Shown here: positions 46,515 through 57,524 of the stretch, one piece after another
Numbering within the stretch: the first letter of the stretch is position 1
Layout: every line of letters starts with the position of its first letter
Source of the DNA: Talpa occidentalis
Taxonomy: Eukaryota > Chordata > Mammalia > Eulipotyphla > Talpidae
Assembly: GCF_014898055.3 (NCBI RefSeq)
Contig: NW_023601212.1
Coordinates: forward strand, 48,162,329-48,226,328
Length of the DNA: 64,000 bases
Reading direction: 5' to 3'
Notes under the pieces: generated by a model
The model's input: only the letters and a program-made list of their open reading frames with translations
Database searches by the model: none
What the model was told of the DNA's origin: nothing
Program-made: the position numbers and the translations under genes

Positions 46515-49500
46515 TCAGAGGTGGTCCTCCACTTCCTCGGGCTGGGGGTCTGGGCAGCAGGTGGTCTTGGGCACTGCCTCATCGGGCAGCTTGGAAAGTA
46601 GCCGGGCTGTCTCCTGGGTGATCTCAAAATGCTTGGGAATTGGGGTACGGCGAAGGGTACTGCTCTCAGGGGAGGCAGCAGCAGGGCCAGGCCCCCGGCT
46701 CCGCAAGCTCCCTTGGGGCACTGATGTGATTGGAGTGTCTTCACACAATTTGGAAGCCACTAGGGCCAAGCTGGACAGCTGGTGGGTGACAGGCCGCACA
46801 CCCCCCCGGGGATACTTCACTGGTTGGCGGCTGAAGTGGCCACGGGACTGCGTCCCCAGGAGTGAGTCCTCAGGGCCTTGGCAGGACACTGTGGATGGGG
46901 TGGTCAATGCTGAGTACCCTCAGTTTTGTGGATACCCCCCAGGAGTTATCTCTCAGAGAAGCTACCCTAGGGCAAGGACACCATCAGAACTCCTGGGTTA
47001 CTCACCCACACACTCACCTTCTCCTCCCTCATCTTTGGTATCTTTGGCAGCCTCCTCTCTCTGGTCACTCTCTGAGGTTGGAATCTGCAGGGAGAAGCCC
47101 AAGAAGGAGACCCCAATAATAAAATCCCAGTTCTTGGAGACTCTTGGAGAACCAAGGGGTTCTTCCTAGATATGCTAAAGTTCCTCTGCAGCTGTGGTAT
47201 CTGGAGGGGAGCTGATGCCTTTATAGTGTACTACTGCTTGCCCCTGTGCAGAACAGCTCACTTTGAGCTCCACGCAGCAAATGGCCCTTGTTCACCTGAG
47301 GGCCAGCATGGAAGTGGCCCTCTTTGCCATCTTTGCACTGGGACCAGAGAATGACCCATCTTCATGCTGCTCTGATTGCTGTCACTTTATGTCTACTTTT
47401 TAGTTTATCTGTATATTCTTGAGGTTCTGCCCTTGGTTACATTCTAATAGTAGCTGAGTCCTTAATATGTGTCAGACACTGTCCTGAGCACTTTCGGAGC
47501 CATCCCAGTTCACAGTGAGCCACGGCTCACTGGCAACCTCTCCTCCATCTCTGGCTGCTATGGGGCAGTTGGCACTCTCAGGAATGATGTGTACGAGGAT
47601 CTGAGGGACAGGGAAGCCCCCTGTAAGAGTTCATCTTAAAACAGTTTGCACTAATAGTTTTCTCTCAGGGCACCCATTATGTGTGTGTAGTAGGTACAGT
47701 CAGTGATGGCTTTTGGCTTCTTTGCTGCCATCCTACCCTCATTCACTACAGTGTGGTGCTGTGCCCTAACCCACCAGGCATGCTCCCACCTCAAGACCTT
47801 GGCACTGGCTGTTCCCATTGCTTGGACCATTCCAATCTCCACCTGGTTTACTTCTCCCCTAATATCCTTCTAGTCTGCTCAAATCCACCTTCTGAATGAG
47901 ACACGCTCGTACTATCCTATTCTTCCAACTGAGCTGGTCTCCAGCAGTCCTCTGCCTCTCACTTGGTGCCCCCATATCTTGTACCTTACCCCTTTTTTTT
48001 CTTCTCCATAGTACCCATCACCATGTACTAGCCTACATAACCGACTTTGATCTTTGTTTACTGGGGGTTTCTTCCCCACTAGAATGCAGGCACCAAGAGG
48101 AATGTTCTGCTCACTGATGTAATCGCAATGCATAGAACAATGCTTGGGGTAGGGGTTCAATAAGTATGCTGTGGAAGGAATGAATGATCACATTAATACC
48201 TCTGTAGGCTGTGCCCTGATGTTACTCCATTATTAACTACCACTCTGTCTCCTAGTATGTCTTCCAGAATGAGCACAGGAAAAATCAGAAAAGGAGGGAA
48301 GAGAGGGAGAGACTGAAAGAGAAAATTAACAGAAAAGAAGGGGGAAGGAAGAAAGAAAAGAAGGCAGGAAAGCAGGAAGGAAGGAAGGAAGGAAAGAGGG
48401 AAGGAAGGAAAGAAGGAAGGAAGGCAGGAAGCAAAGAGAGAAGGAAGGGATATAGAATAGAGTGGGAGGATTAAAAAGAGAGCAGCCTCCCCGTGTCTGT
48501 GGGTCAGGCAGGCTCCTACCTGGGAGGGCGTGACTTCAGGATGCTTTTCCAGGGCACTGTGGGGATCTGCGTCTGGGTCAGAGTCTAGGGTTGGGGGCAA
48601 AAGGTCTGGGGTAAGATGTGGAGGTGATGGCTGGGGGTTAGTTGTGAGGGGCCCAGGAGCTGGGCTAGGGTCTCGGAGCAGAGTCTCAGTGGTCAGGGGG
48701 AGCTCGTCCATCCCAAAGATCTGCTCGTAGTGCAGGATGAGGAACTCCACCAGCTGGGCCTGGTGCCCGGAGTCCAGCAGGCAGGTGACAGAGCCAGAGC
48801 CAGCTGTCCCTGGACTGTCTGGCGGTTGCAGCAGCGTGGGCCCAAACACAATGCCCAGGTTGTTGGCAGACATCTTGTTTTCCTCAAACTGTGCAGCCAC
48901 CCTGGGGAAAGTGTGAAAAGGGTCAGGGCATGGGTGCACAGTCACTGATCGTCAGGAACTGCAGCCGGTGGGCACTTGCCCTAGTCACAGGTAAGTGGTC
49001 CTGGTCATTGTTTCAGACCAGCAGCCACATGCCTGGTGTTGGAGGTCAAGGGTCAGCACCCAACGTGAGGAGTCATGTATTAAGGTTCAGAGCTCAGCAA
49101 ACACATGCAAAGGTCAGAGGTCAGTATCAGGGGTCAGTCCCAGTGGTCCATAGTCGCAGATCCAGGGAAGGAGTCACAGATCCATGGCTTGGGTCAGTCA
49201 TATTTCAAGGTCGGGGACAGTGCACACCTGAACAGATGGGCCACCAGGTGCCGCAGGGTGTAGTAGTTAGAGTCAGGCAGCTGCACCAAGAGGGTCTTCA
49301 GCGAGCGGATAATCTCAGGGCTGGGGCTGGGGGTCCCAGGGTGTTGCCCAGGGTCTGCATGCAGGGTCTTAGCCAGAGAGATGAAGGCGCCGTAGAGGTG
49401 GAAGGGGACCACAGGGTCAGTGAGCTGGGGGTGGAATGGTGGGAGGGACATGGGTGTGGGTGGGCTGTGGAGGGTCCTCACACTGAGCCCTCCGGGCCCC

Positions 49501-52500
49501 TGCCCCGTGAGTCCCTGAGCACCCACCTCCTGGAGGAATCGTTTGAGGACACTGGAGATGTCATGTGGTGAGTTCCCTGACAGGTCCACCAATGCTCGGC
49601 CGTTCTCGAAAGCCTGACACAGCCGCTCCACACGGACCCGGGACCCGCTGACCCGATAAATGCCCTACAGGGCAGAAGGTGGGAAATGGATACCTGTTTC
49701 AAGATCTGGCCATTGAGAAGGCTGGGTCACTACTGGGAATGGTCAGGGGTCAAGGTGGCACCTGCACACCCAGGCCGCGCTGTTCTATCTCCGCCGTGCA
49801 CCTGGTGACAACAAAGGGCACCTCTTCTGGGAAGTCCCTGGGCAGCTGCAGGAAGTCAACCCCAAAGAGGGAGGTCCGGGCTGGTAGCCGCCTGTGTCCG
49901 CAGAGAATCAGCAGAGTCTCCAGACAGCGCTTGTGGCAGGTTAGATAGCACTGGGGGGAAGGTCACAGGGTTAGGGAGGTTACTGGGGTCTCAGGGAAGA
50001 GAGGGTAAGATTCTCAGAAGACTGGAGTCTCATTGATCATCGGATCAAGGCAGGTCCCTGGGGCAGGAAAGTTACAGGGATCTCAGCTCAGGGAGGTGTC
50101 TTGGGTCAAGTAGGTCATCAGGGGGTCACAGAGATCATAGGGTCATCAGCCCAGGTCATACCTCCTCGCACTCGGTCCCGCTGACCATGAAGGCCTCGCA
50201 CTCACGGCACTTGGCTGGGCCTCGAAGCCTCCGTAGTCGGTGTGTTTGGGCTGCGCTGGACAGCGTCCACTTCCTGAAGGGGCTGCCTGCCCCATTCTCC
50301 AGCCCATCTCCTAGGTCTGAGAGGAGACGGGGTCAGAGGTACCTGGTCTAACCCCCACTCTGCCCCACCTGCTTCCAGCCTTACCAGGTTCTCTTTCTTC
50401 AAAGTCATCTGATGACTCAGTGCCTGTGGATGAGACCTTTACCAACCGCCTGGTGCCAGGGCCTGGAGTCAGAGGATCATAGAGGTTGGGAGTCACAGGG
50501 GCAATGGGGAGGCTCAAAGGCTAAGGAGACATTTTTGGTTTTCAAACCTTCTAGAAGTTCCCACAGATGCCCATGGGAAAAGGGGTCAGAATTTAGGAGG
50601 GGTCAGACAGCTCAGAGATAAGGGGTTGGAGAATGGATCAGCAACCTGTGGAGTGATTCAGAAGATGGGTCAAGAGAATGGGTCACTGATTAGGGAAAGA
50701 GGTCAGGGGTGCAAGATAGGTTAGAGGACAGGTTAGAGATAGAAGGTCAAAGTCTGATCAGGACTTGGAGGATGGTTGGTCAGGAGTGGGGCAGGGTCAG
50801 GTCTTGGCCCACCTGGGCTGGAAGTGGGGGAGTCCAGAGACCGAGATTCACTGCCACCACCCACACTGTCCACATCACTGCCCGGAGTGGGGCCTGGGGT
50901 ACCTAGGAGGATAAAGTTCTGTTAGAATGGCGATGGCTCCAGTCCAGACACTGTTCCCACCTGACCCTCTCGGCACTCACCTTGCCAGCCTGTGTTTGTG
51001 TCCTCCCAAGGACCTTGCTCAGCAGTACTCTCATCCAGCCGTGGAGGTGGGGGACCAGAGACCTTCCGTCTTGTGTCCAGAGAAGAGCTGAGAAGGAGAG
51101 GTTTGAGGACTCTAATAACCAAAAAACTGGGCTGGGGTGACAGCATCCAGGCATCACTTCTGGGACCCAACTCCAAGTTCTTGGGTCTGCAAACCTTGAT
51201 GCCTACGAGCACTGCAGCACCCAGTGCAGTAACCCCAAAGTCCCTGTACACCAGGACCGGACAACCCCCTAAAATGGTACTAAATCCAAGTACAGAGTAT
51301 TTAAGTTCTCTGATGCTGGGGACTCAGCCCCACTGTGCTAAGCGTCTCTGGGACTCGCACAGACTCTGCTCAGGGCCCACCTGTTCACGGAGGGCACGAG
51401 CTCCTGGAAGGAGAAGGCAGGTGGTGGGGCCGGGGGGGCCTCAGGCTGCAGTGCCCGCACCAACTCCTGGTAGCGCTGGCCGGGCTCGAAGGGTGCACAG
51501 CACTCAGCCAGGGCTGCAAAGGTTCGGGGGCCATGCTCTGCCTGTGCTCCCCGCAGCCCGAATAGTCCTAGGGTTACCTGCAAAGCAGAGACAGCGTAGG
51601 AAAGGGGCGGGACCCCAGGGAAGGGGAGATGGAATTGTGGTTAGGGTTTGCGGGGAGCAGGAACTTCCTATATAGGGAGAGGCAGCAAGTTCTGGTATAC
51701 TGGAGGAAGTCTGGGGACAGAGCCCTCAACTAGGGCCCAAAAGAGAGTTGGGGGAAGCCATGGGGCAGGGTCTCACCCGCCTCAGCACTTCGTCCCCCTG
51801 TAGCACCAGCTTGCGAATGTGTGACACAATCCGTTGCTTGGTGGCTTCCAGGTCTTGCTGCCGTGCGTTGGCCTCACGGACACAGGCCTGGTACTGAGCC
51901 TCAGCCTCCTGCACCTGGAGAAACCACGGGCATGTGTGGGAGACAGTGTGGTCAAGGATACCACAGTACTGGGGGGCACCCGGGTGGGGTCCCCACCTTG
52001 GCCTGGGCCTCCTCTCTTGAGCGCCGCCGCTTTTCCTGCTGCTTGCTGGGTCCTGGCGAGGCTTGGGGAGCCAGGTCCTCCGGGGATGCCTGGGAACGCA
52101 CCCGCAGGTCCTCGCTGCGCTGCTCATACTGGAGCTGGGCCCTCCGCAGCGCCTGCACAGCCTCGTTCTGGGCATGGGGTGGGACACTGTCATTACCCCT
52201 TCTCCTTGCCTTGCCCAAACCTCCACCCACCCTGCACCTCACCATCCGCTTCTGCTCTTTCAGCCACTGCTCCTTGAACTCCTTCCGCCACTTTTCAATC
52301 TCAGTCCGCTTGGCGGCCAGGGGCTGGCAAGGATGGAGGTTGGGGATGCTGCCTCAGGGCGACCTAGCACTTCTATCCCCCCAGGCTTCATGCCGTTTGT
52401 CCTTGGGACAGTTTTCTGGGTCTGTACTCTCTCCCAGACCAGTTCTCCCCTACCCCCATGTCCCCACAGAATCTCAGTGGTCCCCTGCTCCCTTTTGCCT

Positions 52501-54754
52501 GGACCCAGAGATGCCAAGGCTCTTTTCCTGGGAATCCTCAGTTCTAGGGTTGCATCCCTCTCGCCTCCCCTGCCCCCCACCCCCAGCAAACAAACAACAG
52601 CACAATTTTGCAATAGCTCAGGAAGCCTGGTTTGAATCTCTGATGGGTAACCTTGGGCAAGTTCCTTAGCATCTCCGGGCCTCAGCTTCCTCATCAGCAA
52701 AATAGCTTATTGTAACAGTGGCCTTCACCAGGGTGCTTGTATTCAGAACCCTGAATGAAGGACAGTAAGATGCCCTCACCTGGTAGTAGTCTCTTCTCTG
52801 CTGGGCCACCGTCTCCATGGCTAAGTTTCCCAGGTTGAGGTCATGTTCCAGAAACAGGGTGTAGACGTACTGCAGTGGCATGTGGCTCTGGGGACAGGGG
52901 TGTTGGAGGATGCTGAGAATCTAGGGAGACAGGGTTGGGGTTCTGGAGGACTTAGGCTGGGGGCGGGGAGTTCTGCTCCTAGCTACCTGTTGGTGGATTG
53001 ACACCTTGCCAGCCTCTGCCATCTTTATGATGCTTTTGGAAAACTCCAGCTCTGTGGGAAGAGAACAGGCATGTGAATATGACCAGGGGATTCACCTGGG
53101 GACTGGGACTGGGCAGAAGAAGCCCTTACCATGATTGGCCCTCTTCTCTGTCCAGGCCAGTAGCTCCTTGACGTAGCGGCTCCAGGTCTTGGCATACTCC
53201 AGGGCTGCATCGATACCGCCCTTGGTCCGAATGAGCCGCAAATCCAGTTCTTCCCCTGGGGTAGACCAGTGGACCTCTGCCCTCCCTTGAAGTTTTCCCA
53301 GAGTTCCCAGACCAGAGCTGTGGCCCCTATTCTACACCCCTGCATTCCCTGCACCACGACATCCCTTTGTGATCAATTGCTGAGAATGTACTTTTTCTTT
53401 ATTTTAAAAAAAGATTTATTTATTTATGCATACAAGAACTGGGGTGTAGGCCAGAGGTGCAGGGATGGTGAGAGGACCCTCCAGAGACAGAGCGGGGAAC
53501 AGAATAGGTGGATCAACTGAAATACACTGCTGAGGGGAGCAGCGGGCGAGTCAGGAGAGGTCTGCTGCTCCATGTGGGTAGCTCCCTGGCCAGGGATTGA
53601 ACTTGTGCTGCAGTGGCTGTGGCTAGCTTCATAGTGAGACTTAACCCCTTGCTCCACTAGTGAGGCCCTCCCTCTGTTTATTAACTCAGACTGGCAGCTC
53701 CCTGAGGGGCTCGGCTCTATTATGTGCTCTGCCATGTCCTCGGAATAGGCAGTCAGTGGTGACTCGTTGAGAGGATGCCTTTCTGTCCCCACCCAACCGG
53801 GCCTGAAAACCCCCTACCTGTAAGGGGAACAGGACCCTCTGGGGAAGGACCACTCCAATGGCTGGTTTCATTGGTCTGAGGGGGAGGAAGAAACATTTGG
53901 GACAAGCAAAACAGGAGTCCCACCTCTCTAGAGCTCCTCATTCCAGAGGCCCCCTCCCTCCTGCCCCCGGAACCTCCTCACCACAGTGGCTGTGGGGGGC
54001 TTGTCAGAATCTGGGTCTCCTGAAAGTGCAGGGTCTCCAGCCAGCATCTCCAGGTTCCTGGGAAGTAAGGATGTTAGGATGCCACCCTCACCTAGTGTAC
54101 CCCTCCTAGGACTGCTGGGCCTCAGGGCAGCTGGGGAAATGTCCTGGATATCACTTCTATAATAGCTCTTGCATCTGGGAGGTCTGAGGGATTTTTTGGG
54201 GGTGGGGTGGGGAAAAATCAGGTCAGTTTGTTTTATAAGATTTGAGACAGGGTTTGAGGGGTCCCAGGTAACTTTGGGGTTCATAGAGATTATAGGAATT
54301 TCAAATGCTTTAAGGGGTCACAAAAAGAATAAGTGGGGATCCTAGGACAACATTGGGAATTTCCAGTGGATTTGGGGGATTGAATTTTGGGATATTTGGG
54401 TGTCTTGGAGGGTTCTATCTTAGACTCATTAGGTTATTAGGTAAATGGATTTAGATGTTGCAGATTCCTGATGGAGCTTCAGGGCACCTATATGGTTAGG
54501 GACTGGGGGATCCTGGAAGGATTTGGGGATGACCCAGGCTCAGACTCACACGTTCACCAGTGAGATCTCAAGGTTGTCCAGACTCCGGAAGATATCACTG
54601 TACCTCTTCCTGCTCTCTGGAGCTGGAGCTGGGGCCGGGAGTATCCCTGGAAGAGGGGTGTGTCATACAGGGGCCAAGTGAGAAGCCTTCCTCTAGTCAC
54701 TGAAGCCAGTAGTTTGGTGGTGAGGGGTAGGGTGGGATGGGGTTTGGGGGAGGA

Positions 54755-54809
<55 letters not shown>

Positions 54810-55670
54810 CTCACTGGCCCAGTGGGACATTCAGGATGGGGGGGGGGCGGTGCCTGAGCCTGGATGAAGTGAGAATGGCATTGGGTGGGGCCCACTCTGC
54901 ACGGCAGGCAAATGGACTCAGGCACAACCAAACACAGAGACAGCTGCTCAAAGCAGCAGAGACATCCACACAAACACATCCCATAGGCAAAGTGACAAAA
55001 CAGATGCCCCTGATGCATCCACACTGGGGGAGGAGGGGTGTGAGGGGGGAGGGGGAAAGCTGGCTTGACAATGGAACCACATGGACCTCAGGCCAGACAG
55101 ATGGATATATACAAGGGCCAGACGCACACAGCTAATACTGAAATACACGCAGGCGGGCTGAAACCACAAGGGACTTAAAGACCAAATGACAACATGCACA
55201 GCAGAAACACAAAGACTGCGGGGAAACAACTCCAACCTTGTCACATTTCAGCCACCGCCCCCCTTTCCAGGGGACGTAGATCTGGGCTGCCTCCTCCCTG
55301 TGCTATGGAGGAGCCGGGTGGGCACCCTGCCACGTCGCCCTCTCCACCAGCGACAGTGACACCCTGCCCCCATCACAAATTTCAGAAGCAGAAGCGGCCA
55401 CTTCCCCTTCCTGGGCCCCTTCCCCCAGGCATCCGGGGTGACGACTCCAAAGAGGGAGGGAGGGGGCTAGGAACCTGCGTCCAGACCCTTTCAGTTTAGG
55501 GTTCTCCACAATGGAGGATCTCCGTATCCTCCCCATTTAGGAACGTCTCTCCCGGTTTTCTGAGTGGAGAGGGACAGGCGAGGTCCCTCGTTTAGTCAGT
55601 GGAGTGGACCGGGGGAGGCCCCTTTCATATCCCGTATCCCGGATCGCCTACCCGGCTCTGCGGTGTCCAT
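46515..55670 (-). CDS. GMIP: GMIP, GEM-interacting Rho GTPase-activating protein
   Basis: Cytosolic/cortical RhoGAP acting on RhoA; binds Gem. Twenty-one coding exons with GT/AG sites and consistent phase give 970 aa, the human length: 55670-55652, 54646-54550, 54057-53982, 53875-53818, 53255-53130, 53051-52987, 52887-52780, 52323-52243, 52167-51997, 51914-51777, 51577-51381, 51087-50981, 50902-50813, 50462-50385, 50316-50162, 49950-49762, 49664-49527, 49424-49228, 48901-48520, 47084-47018, 46888-46515. N-terminal F-BAR-like coiled region (about 80-320); Ser/Pro-rich linker; C1-type zinc finger (ligands His496, Cys507, 510, 520, 523, His528, Cys531, 539); RhoGAP domain (about 550-755) with arginine finger Arg589 in GIYRVSG; disordered Pro-rich tail ending EDHL. 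Kozak context GGGCCATGG. Intact. Confidence 0.97.
47725..48185 (+). repeat. L2 LINE 3' end in GMIP intron 19
   Basis: ACCTCAAGACCTTGGCACTG, TACCCATCACCATGTACTAG, CCCACTAGAATGCAGGCACC, then GGTTCAATAAGTATGC and AATGAATGA: canonical L2 3' end. Confidence 0.85.
48275..48475. repeat. (GGAA)n / purine microsatellite
   Basis: About 200 bp almost entirely A/G on the plus strand, with runs of GGAA and AAGG, in GMIP intron 19 just 3' of exon 19 (exon ends at 48520). Confidence 0.9.
52610..52745 (+). repeat. MIR SINE in GMIP intron 7
   Basis: TCTGATGGGTAACCTTGGGC, AAGTTCCTTAGCATCTCC, GGGCCTCAGCTTCCTCATCA: MIR core. Confidence 0.8.
53404..53668 (-). repeat. tRNA-derived T+ SINE in GMIP intron 4
   Basis: Type B copy in the gene's sense orientation, so its AATAAA tail lies on the transcribed strand. 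The only SINE of this family seen between 43 and 64 kb. Confidence 0.92.
54753..54808. repeat. (GA)n microsatellite in GMIP intron 1
   Basis: About 50 bp of uninterrupted GA, i.e. (TC)n on the transcribed strand, roughly 110 bp upstream of the exon 2 acceptor (54646). Confidence 0.92.
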
Positions 55671-55840
55671 GGCCCGGCCAGAGGATCGCTCGGCAGGGAC
55701 AGGGACCGGGAGGGGATCGTGCGCCGGCGGGGCACAGCCCCGATTGATTTCCTGTCTTGGCCGCCGCCCGCCTGGGCTCGGTACCGCCTCGCCTAGTGGA
55801 GACCCCGCCCCTCACTAGAGGCCGTGTCTTAGATCACACC
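55560..55840. promoter_or_regulatory. GC-rich GMIP promoter region
   Basis: A short CpG-containing stretch surrounds the GMIP start exon (ATG at 55670) and falls off beyond about 55.85 kb. No TATA box is evident at a sensible distance upstream on the minus strand. Confidence 0.5.
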
Positions 55841-55849
55841 CCACAGACA

Positions 55850-57330
55850 GGCCACGCCTCCACGGTCACGAAGCTTATAGTTGTTGCCCGGACCACCCCC
55901 GTCCTACCCCTCCCTCCAGGCTCGGACCTCCCCCAACCTAGGCCAACCCTCCGAGCGGACCACTGCAGGCTGGTACACCCCCAGACCTAGGCGTTTCTGG
56001 ACTCCTTCCCTACCAAAGCTCACCCCAGGGTTTGCCCCACCCTAAAGCCCCAGCACACAGCAACCCTCCCACCCCACAGAACATGCCATACTCTAGGACC
56101 CCACTGACATCTCTACTCCGGGGTCTCTTGGACTCCTGAAACCTCTCCTGGCAGGACTGGGGCCATAGAGCCCCCTGGTGGAAGCCTGAAGTCCTGCCTA
56201 ATTTCATTCGAATGAAACTAGGGTCACAGACCCCCGGCTTGGGAGGTATTCTCCTCCGAAAGCTGGCTCAGGCCCTTGCGGTCCTAATTAGAGCAGCCAG
56301 AAGACACCTAGTACTACTCTCAGGCACCGGGGCCAAAGACCCCTGAGTTCCCCAAGAATCCTCCCCTGAAAGTCCCAAGCCTCCTTAGGGTTATCTCAGG
56401 GGTTTGGCCTCTGGACAGAGTGACTGCAGCTGAAGGGAGAGCTTGGCCAACACTCAGCCCTTGCATGGTGTTCACAGGCTAGTCCCTGCCCCTTCCCTGT
56501 CACATTCTGCTGCATGGGGAAGCTTGATGGGCTAGGCTGCTGGGGATGACCAAAGGATCAAAGTGGGAAAGAATGAGATCCCACTGAGTATCCGCAGCGA
56601 AGGGGAGGTGGTCCAGAGCCTGGGCCCCCTGGCCTGAGGTCATCACACCCAGCTGTCAGTTATAAAAATGCACCCACACCCTACACTTACTGGAATCTCT
56701 GGCTAGAAATAAAGACCTTGTGTTTATAATTTAGTTTTTGGCTGTTGAGAAGACAAGAAATCTGACTGGCGATGACTCTCTGAACTCTCAAGAAGCTACC
56801 TCCAGTTCCTGAGTGGCAGTGAGTGAGCTCTTTGAGGGAGGACAGTATCAGTCCAAGAGTTGAGGTGCAAGCTGGCAGATCCTGGCCTGCAGCGGCTCCA
56901 TGTGTGACATGAGATGATGGAGGCATCTTCGTGGTGCAGGACTCTGAGAGCGACCCAAGTCGGCATTTGTAATGATATAATTGAGCCTTCCCATGTCTAA
57001 GACAGCATGAGGATGGAATGCTATTATTCTGCTTGTTATTGAAAGGGAAAAACGCCATGGTTCCTAAGACGACTCCCAAGGTATTTATTAAATGTGGTGT
57101 GGAGAGGGGCCACAGAAAACAGGGCTGCTTGTTAAACCAGGAAATGTGCAGACTCCTCTGGGCTCGGCCATTCAGACCCTGAATGCGCAGGTATGATGAA
57201 CCACCTCACACACCCATGGAGAGGGTGCCAGGACCTTCTGGGATAGCACCCAGATTCCACGACCCCCTGTGTAGCGCAGACAGTGAGTGGAGGCAGAATC
57301 GAGGCAGGGCTTCTTAAAATCGTGGATGCT
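55850..57330. other. GMIP-ATP13A1 intergenic region
   Basis: About 1.5 kb with no recognised gene or repeat. It must contain upstream control sequence for GMIP. Confidence 0.5.
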
Positions 57331-57332
57331 GC

Positions 57333-57338
57333 TTTATT
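57333..57338 (-). terminator. ATP13A1 polyadenylation signal AATAAA
   Basis: TTTATT on plus, AATAAA on minus, 187 nt past the ATP13A1 stop. This gives a short 3'UTR and leaves about 1.7 kb to the GMIP start codon. Confidence 0.6.
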
Positions 57339-57524
57339 TACCAAAGGCGCTGGCCCGGGGCGGGTTCTGCCAGCCAGGCCCGTGGATAGCCAGGGGGTCC
57401 CAGTACAGTCTTGGTGGGCAAGGCCGCGCGGGCCTTGCAGTAGGGGCAGTGTTCCCTCCTGGGGTCCTTGAGCAGCTCCCGCCCAGTGATAGCAGGGTGG
57501 GCAATGGTTGCCAGCATCGCCATC

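Noticed and set aside
48193..48519. Extension of the GMIP exon 19 reading frame to 48193
   Set aside because: A clear GTAGGAG donor ends the exon at 48520; the extension runs into the GGAA microsatellite, and the phase to exon 20 requires the donor.
51821..52669. 282-codon plus-strand open frame
   Set aside because: Antisense to GMIP exons 8-10 and their introns; the minus strand is fully explained by in-phase GMIP exons.
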